A stretch of DNA of 64,000 bases from an uncultured Blastocatellia bacterium (GCA_946480785.1 CAMLLD010000020.1:7349-71348); one strand, 5' to 3'. Counted from the stretch's first letter, positions 27,219 through 38,076 are shown. Numbers and translations are program-made. Notes: generated by a model from the letters alone, not told the origin.

Positions 27219-28487
27219 CTATTTCAGCCGTCGCGGGTACAGCGGGAAGCGGGCGGTGAGATCCGCGACGCTGTGGCGGACTTTGGTGCGGACCTCTTCC
27301 GATGCAGGGGCGTGGATGATTTCTGCGATCAGGCGCCCAATCTCGTGCATTTCGGGTTCCTTCATGCCGCGGGTGGTGACGGCGGGCGTGCCGATGCGCA
27401 GGCCCGACGCTACGAACGGTTTGTTCTGATCGAACGGGATCGTGTTTTTGTTGACGGTGATCGATGCCGCTTCCAACGCCTTCTCCGCATCTTTTCCGGT
27501 AATGCCTTTCCCGTCCATCCAAACATCAACCAGCATCAGGTGATTGTCAGTGCCACCCGATACAAGACGAAGACCTTGCTCCTGCAACTCCGAAGCGAGC
27601 GCCTTGGCGTTCTTCAACACCTGCCGTTGATATTCTTTGAAGTCGTCGCGCAAAGCCTCACCCAAAGCGACTGCCTTCGCCGCGATGATGTGGACGAGTG
27701 GTCCACCCTGCACGCCCGGAAACAGTTTGCGGTCGATCTCTTTCGCGTGCTCTTCCTTGCACAGGATCAAACCGCCGCGTGGACCACGCAGCGTTTTGTG
27801 CGTGGTCGTGGTGACGTAATCAGCGTGCGGCACAGGCGATGGATGCAACCCGGCCGCAATCGGTCCGGCGATGTGCGCGATGTCGGCAAACATCCGCGCG
27901 CCAACACTGCGCGCGATCTCGCCGATGCGTTCGAAGTCAATCGTGCGCGGATACGCCGACGCGCCACACACGAGCAGTTTCGGCCGATGCTCCTCCGCAA
28001 TCCGCTGCAACTCGTCGTAATCGATCCGCTCTGTCTCGCGCGAAACGCCGTAGTCAGCGACTTTGTAACTCAGTCCCGAAAAATTCATCGGATGCCCGTG
28101 CGTCAGGTGTCCGCCGTGCGAAAGATTCATCCCGAGAATCTGATCGCCATACTGAATCGCCGCGAGGTAAACAGACATGTTCGCCTGCGCGCCGCTGTGC
28201 GGCTGCACGTTCGCGTGCTCCGCGCCAAACAACTCCTTCGCGCGATCGATCGCCGTCTGCTCGACCACGTCGGTCCATTCACAACCGCCGTAATAACGCT
28301 TCCCCGGATAACCCTCGGCGTACTTGTTCGTGAACACCGAACCCGCGGCCTCGAGCACCGCTTCGCTGACGAAGTTTTCCGACGCGATCAGTTCCAAACC
28401 ATTCGCCTGCCGCGCGACTTCGTTATCGATCGCGCGCGCGATCTCCGGATCCACTTCCGCCAACGGTGCGTTTCGCAAATCAGTCAT
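27219..28487 (-). CDS. glyA: Serine hydroxymethyltransferase
   Basis: 422 residues, full length. PLP enzyme signatures: '[10 protein letters not shown]', '[15 protein letters not shown]', and the cofactor Lys in '[14 protein letters not shown]'. It converts serine and tetrahydrofolate to glycine and methylenetetrahydrofolate in the cytoplasm. ATG 28487 overlaps the rpiB stop by one base (TAATG), so the two are translationally coupled. rpiB-glyA adjacency is common in bacteria. Confidence 0.97.
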   Translation of the reverse strand: MTDLRNAPLAEVDPEIARAIDNEVARQANGLELIASENFVSEAVLEAAGSVFTNKYAEGYPGKRYYGGCEWTDVVEQTAIDRAKELFGAEHANVQPHSGAQANMSVYLAAIQYGDQILGMNLSHGGHLTHGHPMNFSGLSYKVADYGVSRETERIDYDELQRIAEEHRPKLLVCGASAYPRTIDFERIGEIARSVGARMFADIAHIAGPIAAGLHPSPVPHADYVTTTTHKTLRGPRGGLILCKEEHAKEIDRKLFPGVQGGPLVHIIAAKAVALGEALRDDFKEYQRQVLKNAKALASELQEQGLRLVSGGTDNHLMLVDVWMDGKGITGKDAEKALEAASITVNKNTIPFDQNKPFVASGLRIGTPAVTTRGMKEPEMHEIGRLIAEIIHAPASEEVRTKVRHSVADLTARFPLYPRRLK

Positions 28488-28930
28488 TAGTAGCTTCGCT
28501 CCACTTCAGAGATCTTCGCCACGCGCGCGGCATGACGGCCACCCGCAAAATCAGTCGAGAACCACGCGCGCACGATCTTGGGAATCTCGTCAACAGGCGT
28601 GGTGCGCGCGCCGATCGCGAGCACGTTCGCATCGTTGTGCTCGCGCGCGAGCCGCGCAGTCTCTTCCGACCACGCAACCGCCGCTCGCACCCCGTGAACC
28701 TTGTTCGCAGTAATCGCCATGCCGGTGCCCGAGCCGCAAACGAGCAGCCCCTGTTCGACGCGACCATCGGCGACCTGCTCCGCGACTTTGCGCGCGTAGT
28801 CGGGATAGTCAACCGAAGCGTCAGAGCCAGTTCCGAGGTCGTCAAACTCGACTCCGAGATCGGCGAGCAACGTCTTCAACCGCTCCTTCTCAGCATAACC
28901 CGCGTGATCGCTGGCGAGAGCAATTCTCAT
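28487..28930 (-). CDS. rpiB: Ribose-5-phosphate isomerase B
   Basis: 147 residues from ATG 28930, with GAAGG nine bases before; a TTG at 28939 is the alternative. Motifs: '[16 protein letters not shown]' at the N-terminus, phosphate/base-binding '[20 protein letters not shown]', and '[14 protein letters not shown]'. It interconverts ribose-5-phosphate and ribulose-5-phosphate. First gene of the rpiB-glyA unit, divergent from proS. Confidence 0.95.
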   Translation of the reverse strand: MRIALASDHAGYAEKERLKTLLADLGVEFDDLGTGSDASVDYPDYARKVAEQVADGRVEQGLLVCGSGTGMAITANKVHGVRAAVAWSEETARLAREHNDANVLAIGARTTPVDEIPKIVRAWFSTDFAGGRHAARVAKISEVERSY

Positions 28931-29041
28931 CGTGCGCAACCTTCGTGAAGGGATGTTAAAGAAAGAAGCCGATGGTAACTCAACCCTTCGGCCCCGGCAA
29001 ATTTGCCTAACTCGCAGTCGCTAAGCGAGAATGCACGGTCT

Positions 29042-30865
29042 ATGCGCTGGTCAAGATTCTTTATTCCCACTCTCCGTGAAGACCCGGCCGACGCCGAGGT
29101 CATTTCGCACAAACTCCTGCTGCGCGCAGGTCTCATTCGCCAGCTTTCCGCCGGCATCTATTCGTTCCTGCCGTTGGGCCAACGAGTCGCGCTCAAGGTC
29201 ATGCAGATCCTGCGTGAAGAGATGAACGCGATCGGCGGCCAGGAGTTTTTTCTGCCGGCGCTTCATCCCGCTGAGCTTTGGCAGGAGTCGGGCCGTTGGC
29301 AGGCGATCGGCGACGAGATGTTTCGTTTGAAGGATCGCAAAGGCGCCGACATGTGCCTCGGTATGACGCACGAGGAAGTGTTCACGTCGATCGCACGCAA
29401 CGAGCTCCGCTCTTACAAACAACTGCCGCAGGTCTGGTATCAGATTCAGATCAAGTTTCGCGACGAGGCGCGCCCGAAAGCAGGTCTTATGCGCATCCGG
29501 ACGTTCATCATGAAGGACGCGTACACGTTTGACGTCGATCGCGCCGGACTGGACAAGTCGTTCATCGATCAACGCGAAGCTTACAAAAAGATCTTCACTC
29601 GTTGCGGGCTCGAGTTTCTGATCGTCGAAGCGTCGTCGGGATCGATGGGCGGTTCGGAGTCAAACGAGTTCATCGCGCCGTCTGAAGCGGGTCAGGATCT
29701 TATCGTTCGCTGCCGTAACTGCGGTTACGCCGCGAACCTCGAGAAGGCCGTGTCGCGTCTCGCGCCGATCACTGATGAAACTGGTCCAGCCGCGCCGGAA
29801 GAGTTTCCCACACCGGGCGTGCGCACGATCGAAGAACTGGCCGACTTTCCGGGTGGAGCACCAGCAGACCGTCAGATCAAGACGCTTGTTTACATCGCGC
29901 AGCGATGGAGTAGTTCTGGAGGGGATCTGGTTTTGGAGCCACAACCGTTGCTTGTTCTGTTGCGCGGTGATCATCAGCTACACGAAACCAAGTTAGCAGA
30001 TGCTATTGGTGCAGTATCAGTAAGACCAGCGCAGCCCGAAGAAATTCGAGAACTGCTTGGTGCTAGTCCTGGCAGCTTGGGGGGTGTCGGCGCGCTTAGC
30101 CCAGAGCGTCATTTATCCTACGAACTCAAAGACGTAAAAACGAAAAACCTTCTCGGATTGCGAAAGACGCCACCTCTTCGCATTATCGCTGATCGCGCCT
30201 TAGAGGAACGTCGGAATATGGTCACAGGTGCCAACAAAGATGACTTCCATTTACGTGGTGTAGACGTTGGTCGTGACATTCAGGTGGAAAAATGGCTCGA
30301 TCTGCGCACGGTCGAGTCAGGCGAAGGCTGTCCGCGTTGCGAAACGGGCACGCTCGAAGTTTTCAAAGGCATGGAGATTGGCCACATCTTTAAACTCGGC
30401 ACTAAGTATTCCGCGTCGATGGGTGCGACAGTGCTGAACCAGGACGGCAAAGAAGTCCCGATCGTCATGGGCAGCTACGGCATCGGCGTCGAACGCATTA
30501 TCAGCGGCGCTGTCGAGCAACATCACGACGCAGACGGCATCATCTGGCCGAAGTCGCTCGCGCCTTTCGACGTGGTCGTGACGATCACAAACATGAAGCA
30601 AGACGATCTACGCGCAGCCGGAGAGAAGCTTTACGAAGAGCTGCAAAGCGCGGGTCTCGAAGTGTTGCTCGACGATCGCGACGAACGCGCGGGTGTGAAG
30701 TTCAAAGATGCGGATCTGATCGGCATTCCTTACCGAATCACGGTCGGGAAAAAAGCCGCAGAAGGCGTAGTCGAGCTGTTCGACCGTCTCACAAAACAGA
30801 GTGAGGATGTTAAAATCGCGGACGTCGTGACTCACGTGCAGCGATTGGCTCGGTCGAGTTCTTGA
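29042..30865 (+). CDS. proS: Prolyl-tRNA synthetase, bacterial type with editing domain
   Basis: 607 residues from ATG 29042; an upstream TTG at 29003 would add 13 residues. Class II motifs: '[20 protein letters not shown]' (motif 2 region) and '[13 protein letters not shown]' (motif 3). The long insertion between motifs 2 and 3 (about residues 225-400) is the YbaK-like editing (INS) domain that clears Ala-tRNA(Pro). The anticodon-binding domain is C-terminal. Codon choice changes inside the insertion (about 29880-30280: GTA, TTA, AGA, TCA codons more frequent), see findings. Confidence 0.97.
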   Translation: MRWSRFFIPTLREDPADAEVISHKLLLRAGLIRQLSAGIYSFLPLGQRVALKVMQILREEMNAIGGQEFFLPALHPAELWQESGRWQAIGDEMFRLKDRKGADMCLGMTHEEVFTSIARNELRSYKQLPQVWYQIQIKFRDEARPKAGLMRIRTFIMKDAYTFDVDRAGLDKSFIDQREAYKKIFTRCGLEFLIVEASSGSMGGSESNEFIAPSEAGQDLIVRCRNCGYAANLEKAVSRLAPITDETGPAAPEEFPTPGVRTIEELADFPGGAPADRQIKTLVYIAQRWSSSGGDLVLEPQPLLVLLRGDHQLHETKLADAIGAVSVRPAQPEEIRELLGASPGSLGGVGALSPERHLSYELKDVKTKNLLGLRKTPPLRIIADRALEERRNMVTGANKDDFHLRGVDVGRDIQVEKWLDLRTVESGEGCPRCETGTLEVFKGMEIGHIFKLGTKYSASMGATVLNQDGKEVPIVMGSYGIGVERIISGAVEQHHDADGIIWPKSLAPFDVVVTITNMKQDDLRAAGEKLYEELQSAGLEVLLDDRDERAGVKFKDADLIGIPYRITVGKKAAEGVVELFDRLTKQSEDVKIADVVTHVQRLARSSS

Positions 30866-30870
30866 AAGAC

Positions 30871-32292
30871 ATGAAATTAGTCTGGCTCGTACTTCTCTTA
30901 ACAATCCCGATCAAAGCCCAGGCGCAGGATATTCTTCCCGAACTCGTCCGCCGCATTAAGCCGTCCGCAGTTGCGATCGAGACGTTCGACTCTCGCGGTG
31001 AAAAACTTTCGCGCGGCAGCGGTTTTTTCATCGACAGCGATCGCATCGTCACCAATCGTCACGTGCTCGAAGGCGCGTTTCGCGCTGAGGTGCACTCTTC
31101 GACCGGTGCGGAGTTTCCGGTGAAAGGCGTTCTGGCCGTTGATGCCGAGGGCGATCTCGCGATATTGAAGATCGATCCGCCAACGCCGGCCATCAGGCCG
31201 TTGCCACTCGATAAAACATCGCCGCAGGAAGGCGAAAGCGTTGTCGTGATCGGCAATCCACTCGGTCTCGAAGGCAGCGTGACGAACGGCATCGTCTCCG
31301 CCGTGCGCGACATTCCGACGTTCGGCCGCATCATTCAGATCACCGCGGCGATCTCTGCCGGATCCAGCGGCAGTCCGGTGGTGAACATGCAAGGTCAGGT
31401 GATCGGCATCGCGACGTTGCAAATCACGGGCGGACAAAGCGTGAACTTCGCGATTCCTTCCGAACGCATATCGCAACTGCAAGTCGCATCGTTGATGTCG
31501 CTCGCGGATCTGGTCGCGACGACGGGTCGAAACAAACGCGCCAAAGCGGTGCAGTCGTTTCGAGACGGCTTGAGTTTTCTTTCCAAAGACGATTGCGAGA
31601 AGGCGCTGCCTTATTTCGAGAAGGCGATTGAGTCAGACAACACGTATGTCGAGGCGTGGGCGCAGGCTGGTTTCTGCAATGAGAAACTCGGCAAGCACGC
31701 GGAGGCGTTGGAGGCTTCGAAGAAGGCGGTGAGCCTCCGGCCTTCGGCGGAGTCGTACTTCAACATCGGTCTCGCAAACTTTTATCTGAAGCAGTATCGC
31801 GACGCTGCGGAGGCTTATCGCGCGGCGATCAAGCTCGACCCCTACAACTCGGCTGATGCGTATTACGCGCTGGGGCTCGTCTATCGCGATTGGGGCAAGG
31901 CCGACGAGGAGATTCAGGCTTACAAACAGGCGATCAAGTTGCGGCCGGATTACACGGTGGCGTACGAGCGTCTCGGCGCGCGTTATTTGAAGTCGAAGAA
32001 GTTTAACGAAGCGATTGAAGTGTTTCGCCAGCTTGCGGCGTTGAAGCCCGGCGATCCGTTTGCGCCGAACAGTCTCGGTGAAGCGTATGTGGAGTTGAAT
32101 CGTTTGAACGAAGCGGTGGAGTCGTTTCGGCAGTCGATTCGTTTGAAGCCCGATTTCGGCAAGGCCTACTACAATCTCGGCAAGACCCTCATGGCGATGG
32201 GCAACCGCGACGGCGCGCTCGAGCAGTACACGATTCTCACCAGCATCGATCCGGACTGGGCCGAGAAGCTCAACGCGATCATCAATCCGTAA
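30871..32292 (+). CDS. Secreted trypsin-like protease with TPR repeats
   Basis: 473 residues from ATG 30871 (a TTG at 30862 overlaps the proS end). Signal peptide ends near 'IKAQAQ'. The N-terminal DegP/S1C-type protease domain has the triad His64 ('VTNRHVLEG'), Asp95 ('EGDLAILKI') and Ser166 ('GSSGSPV'). No PDZ domain follows; instead about six TPR units occupy residues 215-470 (for example 'PDYTVAYERLGARYLKSKKF'). Likely a periplasmic protease or quality-control scaffold. TPRs would recruit clients or partners, which is inference. Confidence 0.9.
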   Translation: MKLVWLVLLLTIPIKAQAQDILPELVRRIKPSAVAIETFDSRGEKLSRGSGFFIDSDRIVTNRHVLEGAFRAEVHSSTGAEFPVKGVLAVDAEGDLAILKIDPPTPAIRPLPLDKTSPQEGESVVVIGNPLGLEGSVTNGIVSAVRDIPTFGRIIQITAAISAGSSGSPVVNMQGQVIGIATLQITGGQSVNFAIPSERISQLQVASLMSLADLVATTGRNKRAKAVQSFRDGLSFLSKDDCEKALPYFEKAIESDNTYVEAWAQAGFCNEKLGKHAEALEASKKAVSLRPSAESYFNIGLANFYLKQYRDAAEAYRAAIKLDPYNSADAYYALGLVYRDWGKADEEIQAYKQAIKLRPDYTVAYERLGARYLKSKKFNEAIEVFRQLAALKPGDPFAPNSLGEAYVELNRLNEAVESFRQSIRLKPDFGKAYYNLGKTLMAMGNRDGALEQYTILTSIDPDWAEKLNAIINP

Positions 32293-32381
32293 TCACACGT
32301 CTTCCGTGTCTGTCGCCCGTTCTGGGTCTGTCACCCATCCCGTGTCTAACGCCCGTTCCGGGCTCGCTCGCTTGTTGGGAG

Positions 32382-32752
32382 GATCCAGGGGCTGCGTGCT
32401 CGCTTCGCTCGCACTGGCCCCTGGCTACCTTCTGACCGCGCCTCCGGCGCTACCTCTGGCTACCATCTGTCCGCGCCGTGGACGCTAGTTCATGATGGCG
32501 CCGAAGTTCATGATGGCGCTGATCGAAGGCACAAAGAAAGGCGTTCAGCCCGAAGCCGCGGACAAAGGCGCTGAGCGCCCAAGACGTGGTCACAGAAGTG
32601 AGCGCCGAAGGCGCGGTCACAGGAGTGAGCGCCAAAGGCGCGGCTAGGTCAGCGCAGAAGGCGCGTCAAGGTCGCCGGAGGTAGCGCCGGAGGCGCGGTC
32701 AGAAGGTAGCCAGGGGCAAGTGCGAGCGGAGCGAGCACGCAGCCCCTGGATC
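32382..32752. repeat. Large inverted-repeat element (two 78-bp arms)
   Basis: Left arm 32382-32459 and right arm 32675-32752 are inverted copies, 75 of 78 positions matching. They are separated by 215 bases of repeat-rich sequence. Arms begin and end with GATCCAGGGGCTGCGTGCTC and its complement. There is no transposase, so it resembles a MITE-like non-autonomous element or a very long RNA hairpin. The identity of the element is unknown to me. Confidence 0.85.
32588..32641. repeat. 27-bp tandem repeat, two copies
   Basis: Two 27-base units (32588-32614 and 32615-32641) beginning GGTCACAG and ending GGCGC differ at two positions. A degenerate third, AGGTCAGCGCAGAAGGCGC, follows. They lie inside the loop of the inverted-repeat element. 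Confidence 0.8.
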
Positions 32753-32855
32753 GTCAAGAAAGACGAACCAGCCCTGAAAGGGCGGTAGACACATTGCGAT
32801 CAGAATGCACGGCGGCGCCGATCATCACGCCCTGGACGGACTAGTTCACGACGGA

Positions 32856-34289
32856 TTAATTCACGACTTCGCCGACGATCGCGGTGAGGGCGTTGTCCTG
32901 GAGCGACTTGTTGCGCGGGAGTTGGCCGTGCAGGTCGCAGCCGAAGACTGCGTAACGCGATAGCGTGAAGCCGGTCACGGGATTTCGGCTTCTGATCAAA
33001 TCTTCGCCGAGCAGCGAGGCACGCGTCACGCGGCCATCGCCGGGCGCGTACATCGCGTCGGTCACTTGCTTCTTCGACATCTTCGCGCCCGCGGACGTGC
33101 GATACTCGCGCGGCCTGATCAAAGTCACCCAGCGATTTTGTTTTTGATCGCGCAGGATCACCGGCGCGCTCAACGTCTCTTCACAATCGCCGCCGATCGC
33201 GAGCAGCACCACGGGCGCGTTCGCATTTTCTACCGCGTCGAGTGCTTCGTGAAAACGGCGCGCGCGTTTCAACGTCGCCGCGAGATATGCATCGAGGTCT
33301 TCCGAGCTGCCGCTGAAGTGATCGCGAAACTGAGGCGAGTTGAGCGCGCCCCAACCATAACGCTTCCACATCGCCGGATCGTAAAGATCGATCGCTAGCG
33401 GCTGCAGGTTTTCGTCGAGAAACTTTGCGGCTTGTTGATGCGGCATAAGTTGAAACACCGACGGCGTGCGCGCAGCGTCCTCGGCCGTCAGCTTGTTGAG
33501 CAAAGGCACGCGCCGCCGCAATCCTTCGGTGATCGAGTAGCCTTCGACAAGCGTGGCAAACGCATCTGCCGAGCCTTCGTTCGGCGTGCCGATCATGACG
33601 ATCTTGCTGATATGCGCTGCACCCTGCCACGTCGGCTCGATCGCCACACCGTCCGGCGGCAGATCGGCGTCGCCGTACATCGCCGCGTAACGCGCGATCA
33701 ACCCGCCCATCGAATGCGCGATGATGTTGAATTTCAAGTCCGGACGTTGCAGCCGTTGTTTGAGCTGCTCGATGCGGCGAATCAGTTCGCGGGCGTTCGT
33801 GACGTTGTCGCGCCGCCAGTCATAAGCGAAAACATAGAACGTATCGCGATCGCCGTTGACGCCCGGATCATCCCAACTTGCTTCACGATAACCCGCGTAG
33901 TGTCGCAACGCTTCGAGCAGATCGCGATAGACGTAAACCTCCGGCAGAATGCGTGCGAGCCGCACAGTTTCGAGAATCTTCCCCGGCACGAGCTCGTCGC
34001 GGTTCGCTTCGAGGTTCGGGCTAATCGGCAACACGTCGTTGGACGTGCGAAAAGCAGAAGGCCAAATCGTTTCCCCTGTTTTCGGGTTCTTCAGTTCGCT
34101 ACCGAGAATGCCGGGTATGACGATCACCGGACGCTTGCCCGTGCGCGCGCGAGCGGAGGCGAAGATGTGTTCGAGGTCCGGCGTGCGTCGCGCGAAGATA
34201 CAGCTAGTGGAGACGAGCGAGAGCGCCAGCAGTCCCAACACGAGAGCGCGCGATCTGAGCTGCGGTGAAGAAAGGGGGACGTGACGCAA
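32856..34289 (-). CDS. LCAT/PGAP1-like alpha/beta hydrolase, exported
   Basis: 477 residues; the only start fitting the full signal peptide is TTG 34289. The N-terminus has a hydrophobic signal ('ALVLGLLALSLVSTSC') with a Cys that could be lipidated, though the residue at -3 is Ser, so the lipobox is imperfect. 'PVIVIPGILGSEL' is the oxyanion strand, 'IIAHSMGGLIARY' the nucleophile elbow with catalytic Ser, and 'APGDGRVTRASLL' lies near the expected Asp/His region. The family covers lecithin:cholesterol acyltransferase-like lipases and acyltransferases. Substrate unknown; likely envelope lipid. Confidence 0.82.
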   Translation of the reverse strand: MRHVPLSSPQLRSRALVLGLLALSLVSTSCIFARRTPDLEHIFASARARTGKRPVIVIPGILGSELKNPKTGETIWPSAFRTSNDVLPISPNLEANRDELVPGKILETVRLARILPEVYVYRDLLEALRHYAGYREASWDDPGVNGDRDTFYVFAYDWRRDNVTNARELIRRIEQLKQRLQRPDLKFNIIAHSMGGLIARYAAMYGDADLPPDGVAIEPTWQGAAHISKIVMIGTPNEGSADAFATLVEGYSITEGLRRRVPLLNKLTAEDAARTPSVFQLMPHQQAAKFLDENLQPLAIDLYDPAMWKRYGWGALNSPQFRDHFSGSSEDLDAYLAATLKRARRFHEALDAVENANAPVVLLAIGGDCEETLSAPVILRDQKQNRWVTLIRPREYRTSAGAKMSKKQVTDAMYAPGDGRVTRASLLGEDLIRSRNPVTGFTLSRYAVFGCDLHGQLPRNKSLQDNALTAIVGEVVN

Positions 34290-34328
34290 GATGACGCTCG
34301 AGAAGAATGAAATCGAAAGAACGTTTGG

Positions 34329-35093
34329 TTACTCAGTTGCCGGCTCCCAGCGCCGATTGATCAAACTGGCGACAAAGCCCGCGCCGAAACCGTTGTCGAT
34401 ATTTACCACCGTGACGTTTGAAGCGCACGAGTTCAGCATTCCCAACAACGCCGCGACGCCGCCGAACGAAGCGCCGTAACCGATGCTGGTCGGCACGGCG
34501 ACTACCGGCACACCGACGAGGCCGCCGACTACGGACGGCAGCGCGCCTTCCATTCCGGCCGCGACGATCACGACCCGCGAACGCTGCAACAAGCTGCGCT
34601 CGGCGAGCACGCGATGAATGCCGGCGACGCCCGCGTCCCAGATACGTGAGACCGTGTTGCCCATCGTCTCCGCCGTCAACGCCGCTTCTTCGGCGACGGG
34701 AATATCGCTGGTGCCCGCAGTGACGACGGCGATTGGACCAACACCAAGATCAGTCTTGTCGCGACGAATGCGGATCAGACGCGCTGCTTCGTGCCACTCG
34801 GCGTCGGTGATTACATTGCGCACTTCGCCAAACGTGCCTTCGTCCGTACGCGTGACGAGGATATTGGGCGAACGCTGCACGAGCCGTTCGACGATACCGA
34901 CGATCTGCGCGCGCGTTTTACCACTGCCGAAAACGACCTCCGGAAAGCCCATGCGCGCGGCGCGCGAATGATCGACGCGGGCATAACCGATGTCTTCGAA
35001 ATGGAGATTCTTAATGCGCTCGACGGCTTCGGCGTTCCCCAGTTCGCCACGCTTGTGCGCCTCCAGCAGCCCCGCCAGTTCCTTCAAATCCAT
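34329..35093 (-). CDS. larB: Nickel-pincer cofactor synthesis protein LarB
   Basis: 254 residues from ATG 35093; the open frame upstream is not coding. The C-terminal half is a PurE/AIR carboxylase-like domain ('[18 protein letters not shown]', '[19 protein letters not shown]', '[13 protein letters not shown]'), and the N-terminal part ('[20 protein letters not shown]') is specific to LarB. LarB carboxylates and hydrolyses nicotinate adenine dinucleotide as the first step to the nickel-pincer nucleotide of lactate racemase-type enzymes. larC and larE are not in the window. Confidence 0.9.
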   Translation of the reverse strand: MDLKELAGLLEAHKRGELGNAEAVERIKNLHFEDIGYARVDHSRAARMGFPEVVFGSGKTRAQIVGIVERLVQRSPNILVTRTDEGTFGEVRNVITDAEWHEAARLIRIRRDKTDLGVGPIAVVTAGTSDIPVAEEAALTAETMGNTVSRIWDAGVAGIHRVLAERSLLQRSRVVIVAAGMEGALPSVVGGLVGVPVVAVPTSIGYGASFGGVAALLGMLNSCASNVTVVNIDNGFGAGFVASLINRRWEPATE

Positions 35094-35216
35094 TCTTGTT
35101 GCACCAGGCCTGCATTCTAACACCGAACTTCCGTAACGCCTTCCGCGTTTGCGATAACAGCGAGGGCGCAAGTAAGATTCAGGCAAATGCCCAGGGCTAA
35201 CGAAGACTGACCCACC

Positions 35217-36086
35217 GTGTCGACTGTCATCAAAAACACACGACTGACGCTCGAGATGATCAAGATCGAGCACACGCTTTTTGCGCTGCCGTTTGCGCTG
35301 CTCGGCGCGCTGCTCGCCGCGAACGGGTTGCCGACGCTGCGGCAAGTTCTCTGGATCGTCGTGGCGATGGTGGGCGCACGTTCCGCCGCGATGGCTTTCA
35401 ACCGCATCGCGGATCGGAGCTTCGACGCGCGTAACCCGCGCACTGCCAACCGCGCGATCCCCGCCGGCTTGCTTTCGGTCGGCTTCGTCTGGGCTTTCAC
35501 GATCGTCGCCGCGGCTGTGTTTCTGTTAGCCGCCGCGATGCTCAATCGTTTGACGTTGATTCTCGCCCCAGTGGCCCTGGCGAGCGTTCTGCTTTACTCG
35601 CTCACGAAACGCTGGACACAGTTTTCGCATCTCGTGCTCGGTTGGTGTCTTTCGATCGCTCCGACCGGCGCGTGGATCGCTGTGCGCGGCGAGATCGGCA
35701 GCGCGGCGCCGTTGTTGTTATCGCTCGTGGTCCTGTTGTGGACCGCGGGTTTCGATGTGCTTTACGCGTGCCAGGATTATGATTTCGATCGGCGCGAAGG
35801 TTTGCGATCGATTCCCGCTCGCGTCGGCATCGAGCGCGCATTGTGGATCTCGCGCGCGCTGCACGCGGGCGCGTTTGTGGCACTTCTGGCGCTGTACCTG
35901 GTAACGAATCTTGGACCACTCGCATTCGCCGGCGTCATCGCGACCGGTGCTTTACTGATCTATCAACACCGGTTGGTCCGGGCTGACGATCTCGGCAGAT
36001 TGAACGCTGCGTTCTTTACGACCAACGCGTTTGTCAGCGTCATCCTACTGGTGACGTTTGGCAGCGCGGTTTTTCTACGACGGTAA
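35217..36086 (+). CDS. mqnP: UbiA-family prenyltransferase of menaquinone synthesis
   Basis: 289 residues, GTG start at 35217. About eight or nine transmembrane helices and the two Asp-rich prenyl-diphosphate sites: '[20 protein letters not shown]' (NxxxDxxxD) and '[14 protein letters not shown]'. It is followed within 5 bases by mqnE and then mqnD, which marks it as the futalosine-pathway prenyltransferase (MqnP) rather than UbiA of ubiquinone synthesis. It attaches the polyprenyl tail to the naphthoate ring in the inner membrane. Confidence 0.88.
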   Translation: MSTVIKNTRLTLEMIKIEHTLFALPFALLGALLAANGLPTLRQVLWIVVAMVGARSAAMAFNRIADRSFDARNPRTANRAIPAGLLSVGFVWAFTIVAAAVFLLAAAMLNRLTLILAPVALASVLLYSLTKRWTQFSHLVLGWCLSIAPTGAWIAVRGEIGSAAPLLLSLVVLLWTAGFDVLYACQDYDFDRREGLRSIPARVGIERALWISRALHAGAFVALLALYLVTNLGPLAFAGVIATGALLIYQHRLVRADDLGRLNAAFFTTNAFVSVILLVTFGSAVFLRR

Positions 36087-36091
36087 TAACA

Positions 36092-37219
36092 ATGACTTTT
36101 TCACACGATTTACGACTCAACAAAATTGCGGAGCGCGCACTCGCCGGAGAACGTCTCTCGTTCGACGAGGGCGTTGCGCTTTACGAAACGTCCGACTTGC
36201 CGGCGCTCGGCAAACTCGCCGATACGATCCGACGCCGCCGTCACGGTCGCACCACGTATTTCAACGTCAACCGGCACCTGAACCCGACCAACGTTTGTTA
36301 CGCCGACTGCAAGTTTTGCGGCTTCTTTCGCACGCCGCGGCAACCTGACGCTTACACCCACAACATCGACGACAGTTTGAAAGTCGCCGCGCAAGCTGTA
36401 GCCGAAGGCGCAACCGAGTTGCACATCACCGGCGGACTAAACACGAAGCTCCCGTTCAGTTATTTCACCGATTTGTTGTCGTCGTTGAAGCAGCAGTATC
36501 CGCAACTGCACCTGAAAGCGTTCACGATGGTCGAGTTCGATCACTTCGCCCATTTCTACAAAATGCCGGACGAAGAAGTGATTCAAAAACTGATCGCAGC
36601 GGGACTCGATTCATGCCCGGGCGGTGGCGCCGAAATTTTTCGCGAGCCGACCCGCTCGATGATCTGCGCGCACAAATGCAACGCCGAGCGCTGGGTCGAG
36701 CTCCAGGGCAAAATCCACGCGGCCGGTTTGAAGACTAATGCGACGATGCTCTACGGCCACATCGAATCGATCGAGGATCGCGTCGATCATTGCATTCGAC
36801 TGCGCGAACAACAGGAGAAATCCGGCGGCTTTCAGTGTTTCATTCCGCTCGCGTTTTATCCGCCGGACACGCAGTTGTCGCACTTGCCTGGACCATCAGG
36901 CGTCGACTCCCTCAAAACGATGGCCGTCTCGCGTCTGATGCTCGATAACTTCGACCACATCAAAGCTTACTGGGTGATGCTCGGCAAACGCCTGGCCCAG
37001 GTCGCGCTGCACTACGGCGCCAACGACATCGACGGCACCATCACTGAAGGCGGCGAATTAACTACCAGCTACTCCGTTGAAACCAACAACGAAGTGCGCA
37101 TGACGAAAACCGAGCTCATCAACCTGATTGAAGATGCGGGCTTTGAAGCGGTGGAACGCGACACCGTCTACAACCGCGTCGAACCCCGAACTCTTGGAAC
37201 CGCCGAAAGCATTGCATAA
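36092..37219 (+). CDS. mqnE: Aminofutalosine synthase MqnE (radical SAM)
   Basis: 375 residues. The radical SAM cysteine triad CxxxCxxC is in '[16 protein letters not shown]' (about 69-84). '[20 protein letters not shown]' and '[13 protein letters not shown]' are family segments. It joins SAM-derived adenosyl to 3-(1-carboxyvinyloxy)benzoate to give 6-amino-6-deoxyfutalosine. The end overlaps the mqnD ATG by one base, so these genes are coupled. MqnC is a close relative, but the N-terminal sequence and neighbours fit MqnE. Confidence 0.92.
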   Translation: MTFSHDLRLNKIAERALAGERLSFDEGVALYETSDLPALGKLADTIRRRRHGRTTYFNVNRHLNPTNVCYADCKFCGFFRTPRQPDAYTHNIDDSLKVAAQAVAEGATELHITGGLNTKLPFSYFTDLLSSLKQQYPQLHLKAFTMVEFDHFAHFYKMPDEEVIQKLIAAGLDSCPGGGAEIFREPTRSMICAHKCNAERWVELQGKIHAAGLKTNATMLYGHIESIEDRVDHCIRLREQQEKSGGFQCFIPLAFYPPDTQLSHLPGPSGVDSLKTMAVSRLMLDNFDHIKAYWVMLGKRLAQVALHYGANDIDGTITEGGELTTSYSVETNNEVRMTKTELINLIEDAGFEAVERDTVYNRVEPRTLGTAESIA

Positions 37220-38076
37220 TGACGACCACTGAAACCGAACGCACCACCATCACACTCGCCCATTCACCTGATTCAGACGACGCCTTTATGTTCTACGGTC
37301 TTGCCACCAACAAGATCGACACGGGCGGTCTGCATTTTCAGCACCTGTTGAAAGACATTCAAACGCTGAACGAAGAAGCAACACGCGGCACGTACGACGT
37401 CACGGCCATCAGCTTCCACGCTTACGCCTACGTTGCTGACAAATACGCCTTGCTGCCGCATGGCGCCTCGATTGGCGACAACTACGGCCCGATCGTCGTC
37501 TCGCGCGAGCCCGCGACACCGGCCGACATTCCGAACCTGAAGATTGCCATCCCGGGGAAAATGACGAGCGCGTTTCTGGCGCTGCGGATATTCAATTCCG
37601 AGTTTCAGTACCAGGTCGTGCCGTTCGACAAAATCATCGATGCCGTCCAGAACGGCGACTGCGACGCGGGGCTGCTGATTCACGAAGGCCAGCTTTTCTA
37701 CGAGTCGAAGGGGCTGCACAAGGTGCTCGACCTTGGGGAGTGGTGGCACAGCCGCCACGGCCTGCCGCTTCCGATGGGTGGGAACGTCATCCGCCGCGAC
37801 CTCGGCGAACCCCTAATTAGGGAAGTCTCCCGGCTGCTGCGGGCGAGCATCAATTATTCCCTCACCCACCGCGAGGATGCGCTCCAGTACGCGATGCAGT
37901 TCGCCCGCGACATGGAAGAGGACCTGGCCGACCGGTTCGTCGGGATGTGGGTGAACGACCTGACGCTCGACTACACGGAGCGAGGGCGAGAAGCTGTTCG
38001 CCTCTTGTTGCAGGAAGGGTACGAAAAGGGAATCATCCCGAACGCTGTCGCCGTCGATTTTGTGTCGGAAAACTGA
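37219..38076 (+). CDS. mqnD: 1,4-dihydroxy-6-naphthoate synthase MqnD
   Basis: 285 residues. '[16 protein letters not shown]' at the N-terminus is the MqnD signature of this periplasmic-binding-protein-like fold; '[20 protein letters not shown]' and '[15 protein letters not shown]' follow. It cyclises dehypoxanthine futalosine derivative to dihydroxynaphthoate. Third gene of mqnP-mqnE-mqnD. The 3' half (after about 37530) has visibly higher GC and different codon choice (GGG, CGG, CTC) than the 5' half. Confidence 0.93.
   Translation: MTTTETERTTITLAHSPDSDDAFMFYGLATNKIDTGGLHFQHLLKDIQTLNEEATRGTYDVTAISFHAYAYVADKYALLPHGASIGDNYGPIVVSREPATPADIPNLKIAIPGKMTSAFLALRIFNSEFQYQVVPFDKIIDAVQNGDCDAGLLIHEGQLFYESKGLHKVLDLGEWWHSRHGLPLPMGGNVIRRDLGEPLIREVSRLLRASINYSLTHREDALQYAMQFARDMEEDLADRFVGMWVNDLTLDYTERGREAVRLLLQEGYEKGIIPNAVAVDFVSEN

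Larger units (their letters stand above)
32293..32855. other. 563-base gene-free stretch rich in repeats
   Basis: No gene supported. The stretch holds a 78-bp inverted repeat, a 27-bp tandem repeat between its arms, many GCGCC-GGCGC mini-palindromes, and at 32772-32787 a CCCTGAAAGGGC palindrome. The open frames across it are by-products of the repeats. Confidence 0.8.

Noticed and set aside
32306..32488. Small plus-strand frame containing 'GCVLASLALAPGYLLTAPPAL'
   Set aside because: It lies entirely over the left arm of the inverted-repeat element; the frame is open because of repeat composition, and there is no ribosome site.
32588..32641. Possible CRISPR-like direct repeats
   Set aside because: The two units abut without spacers and lie inside an inverted-repeat element; no cas genes are present.
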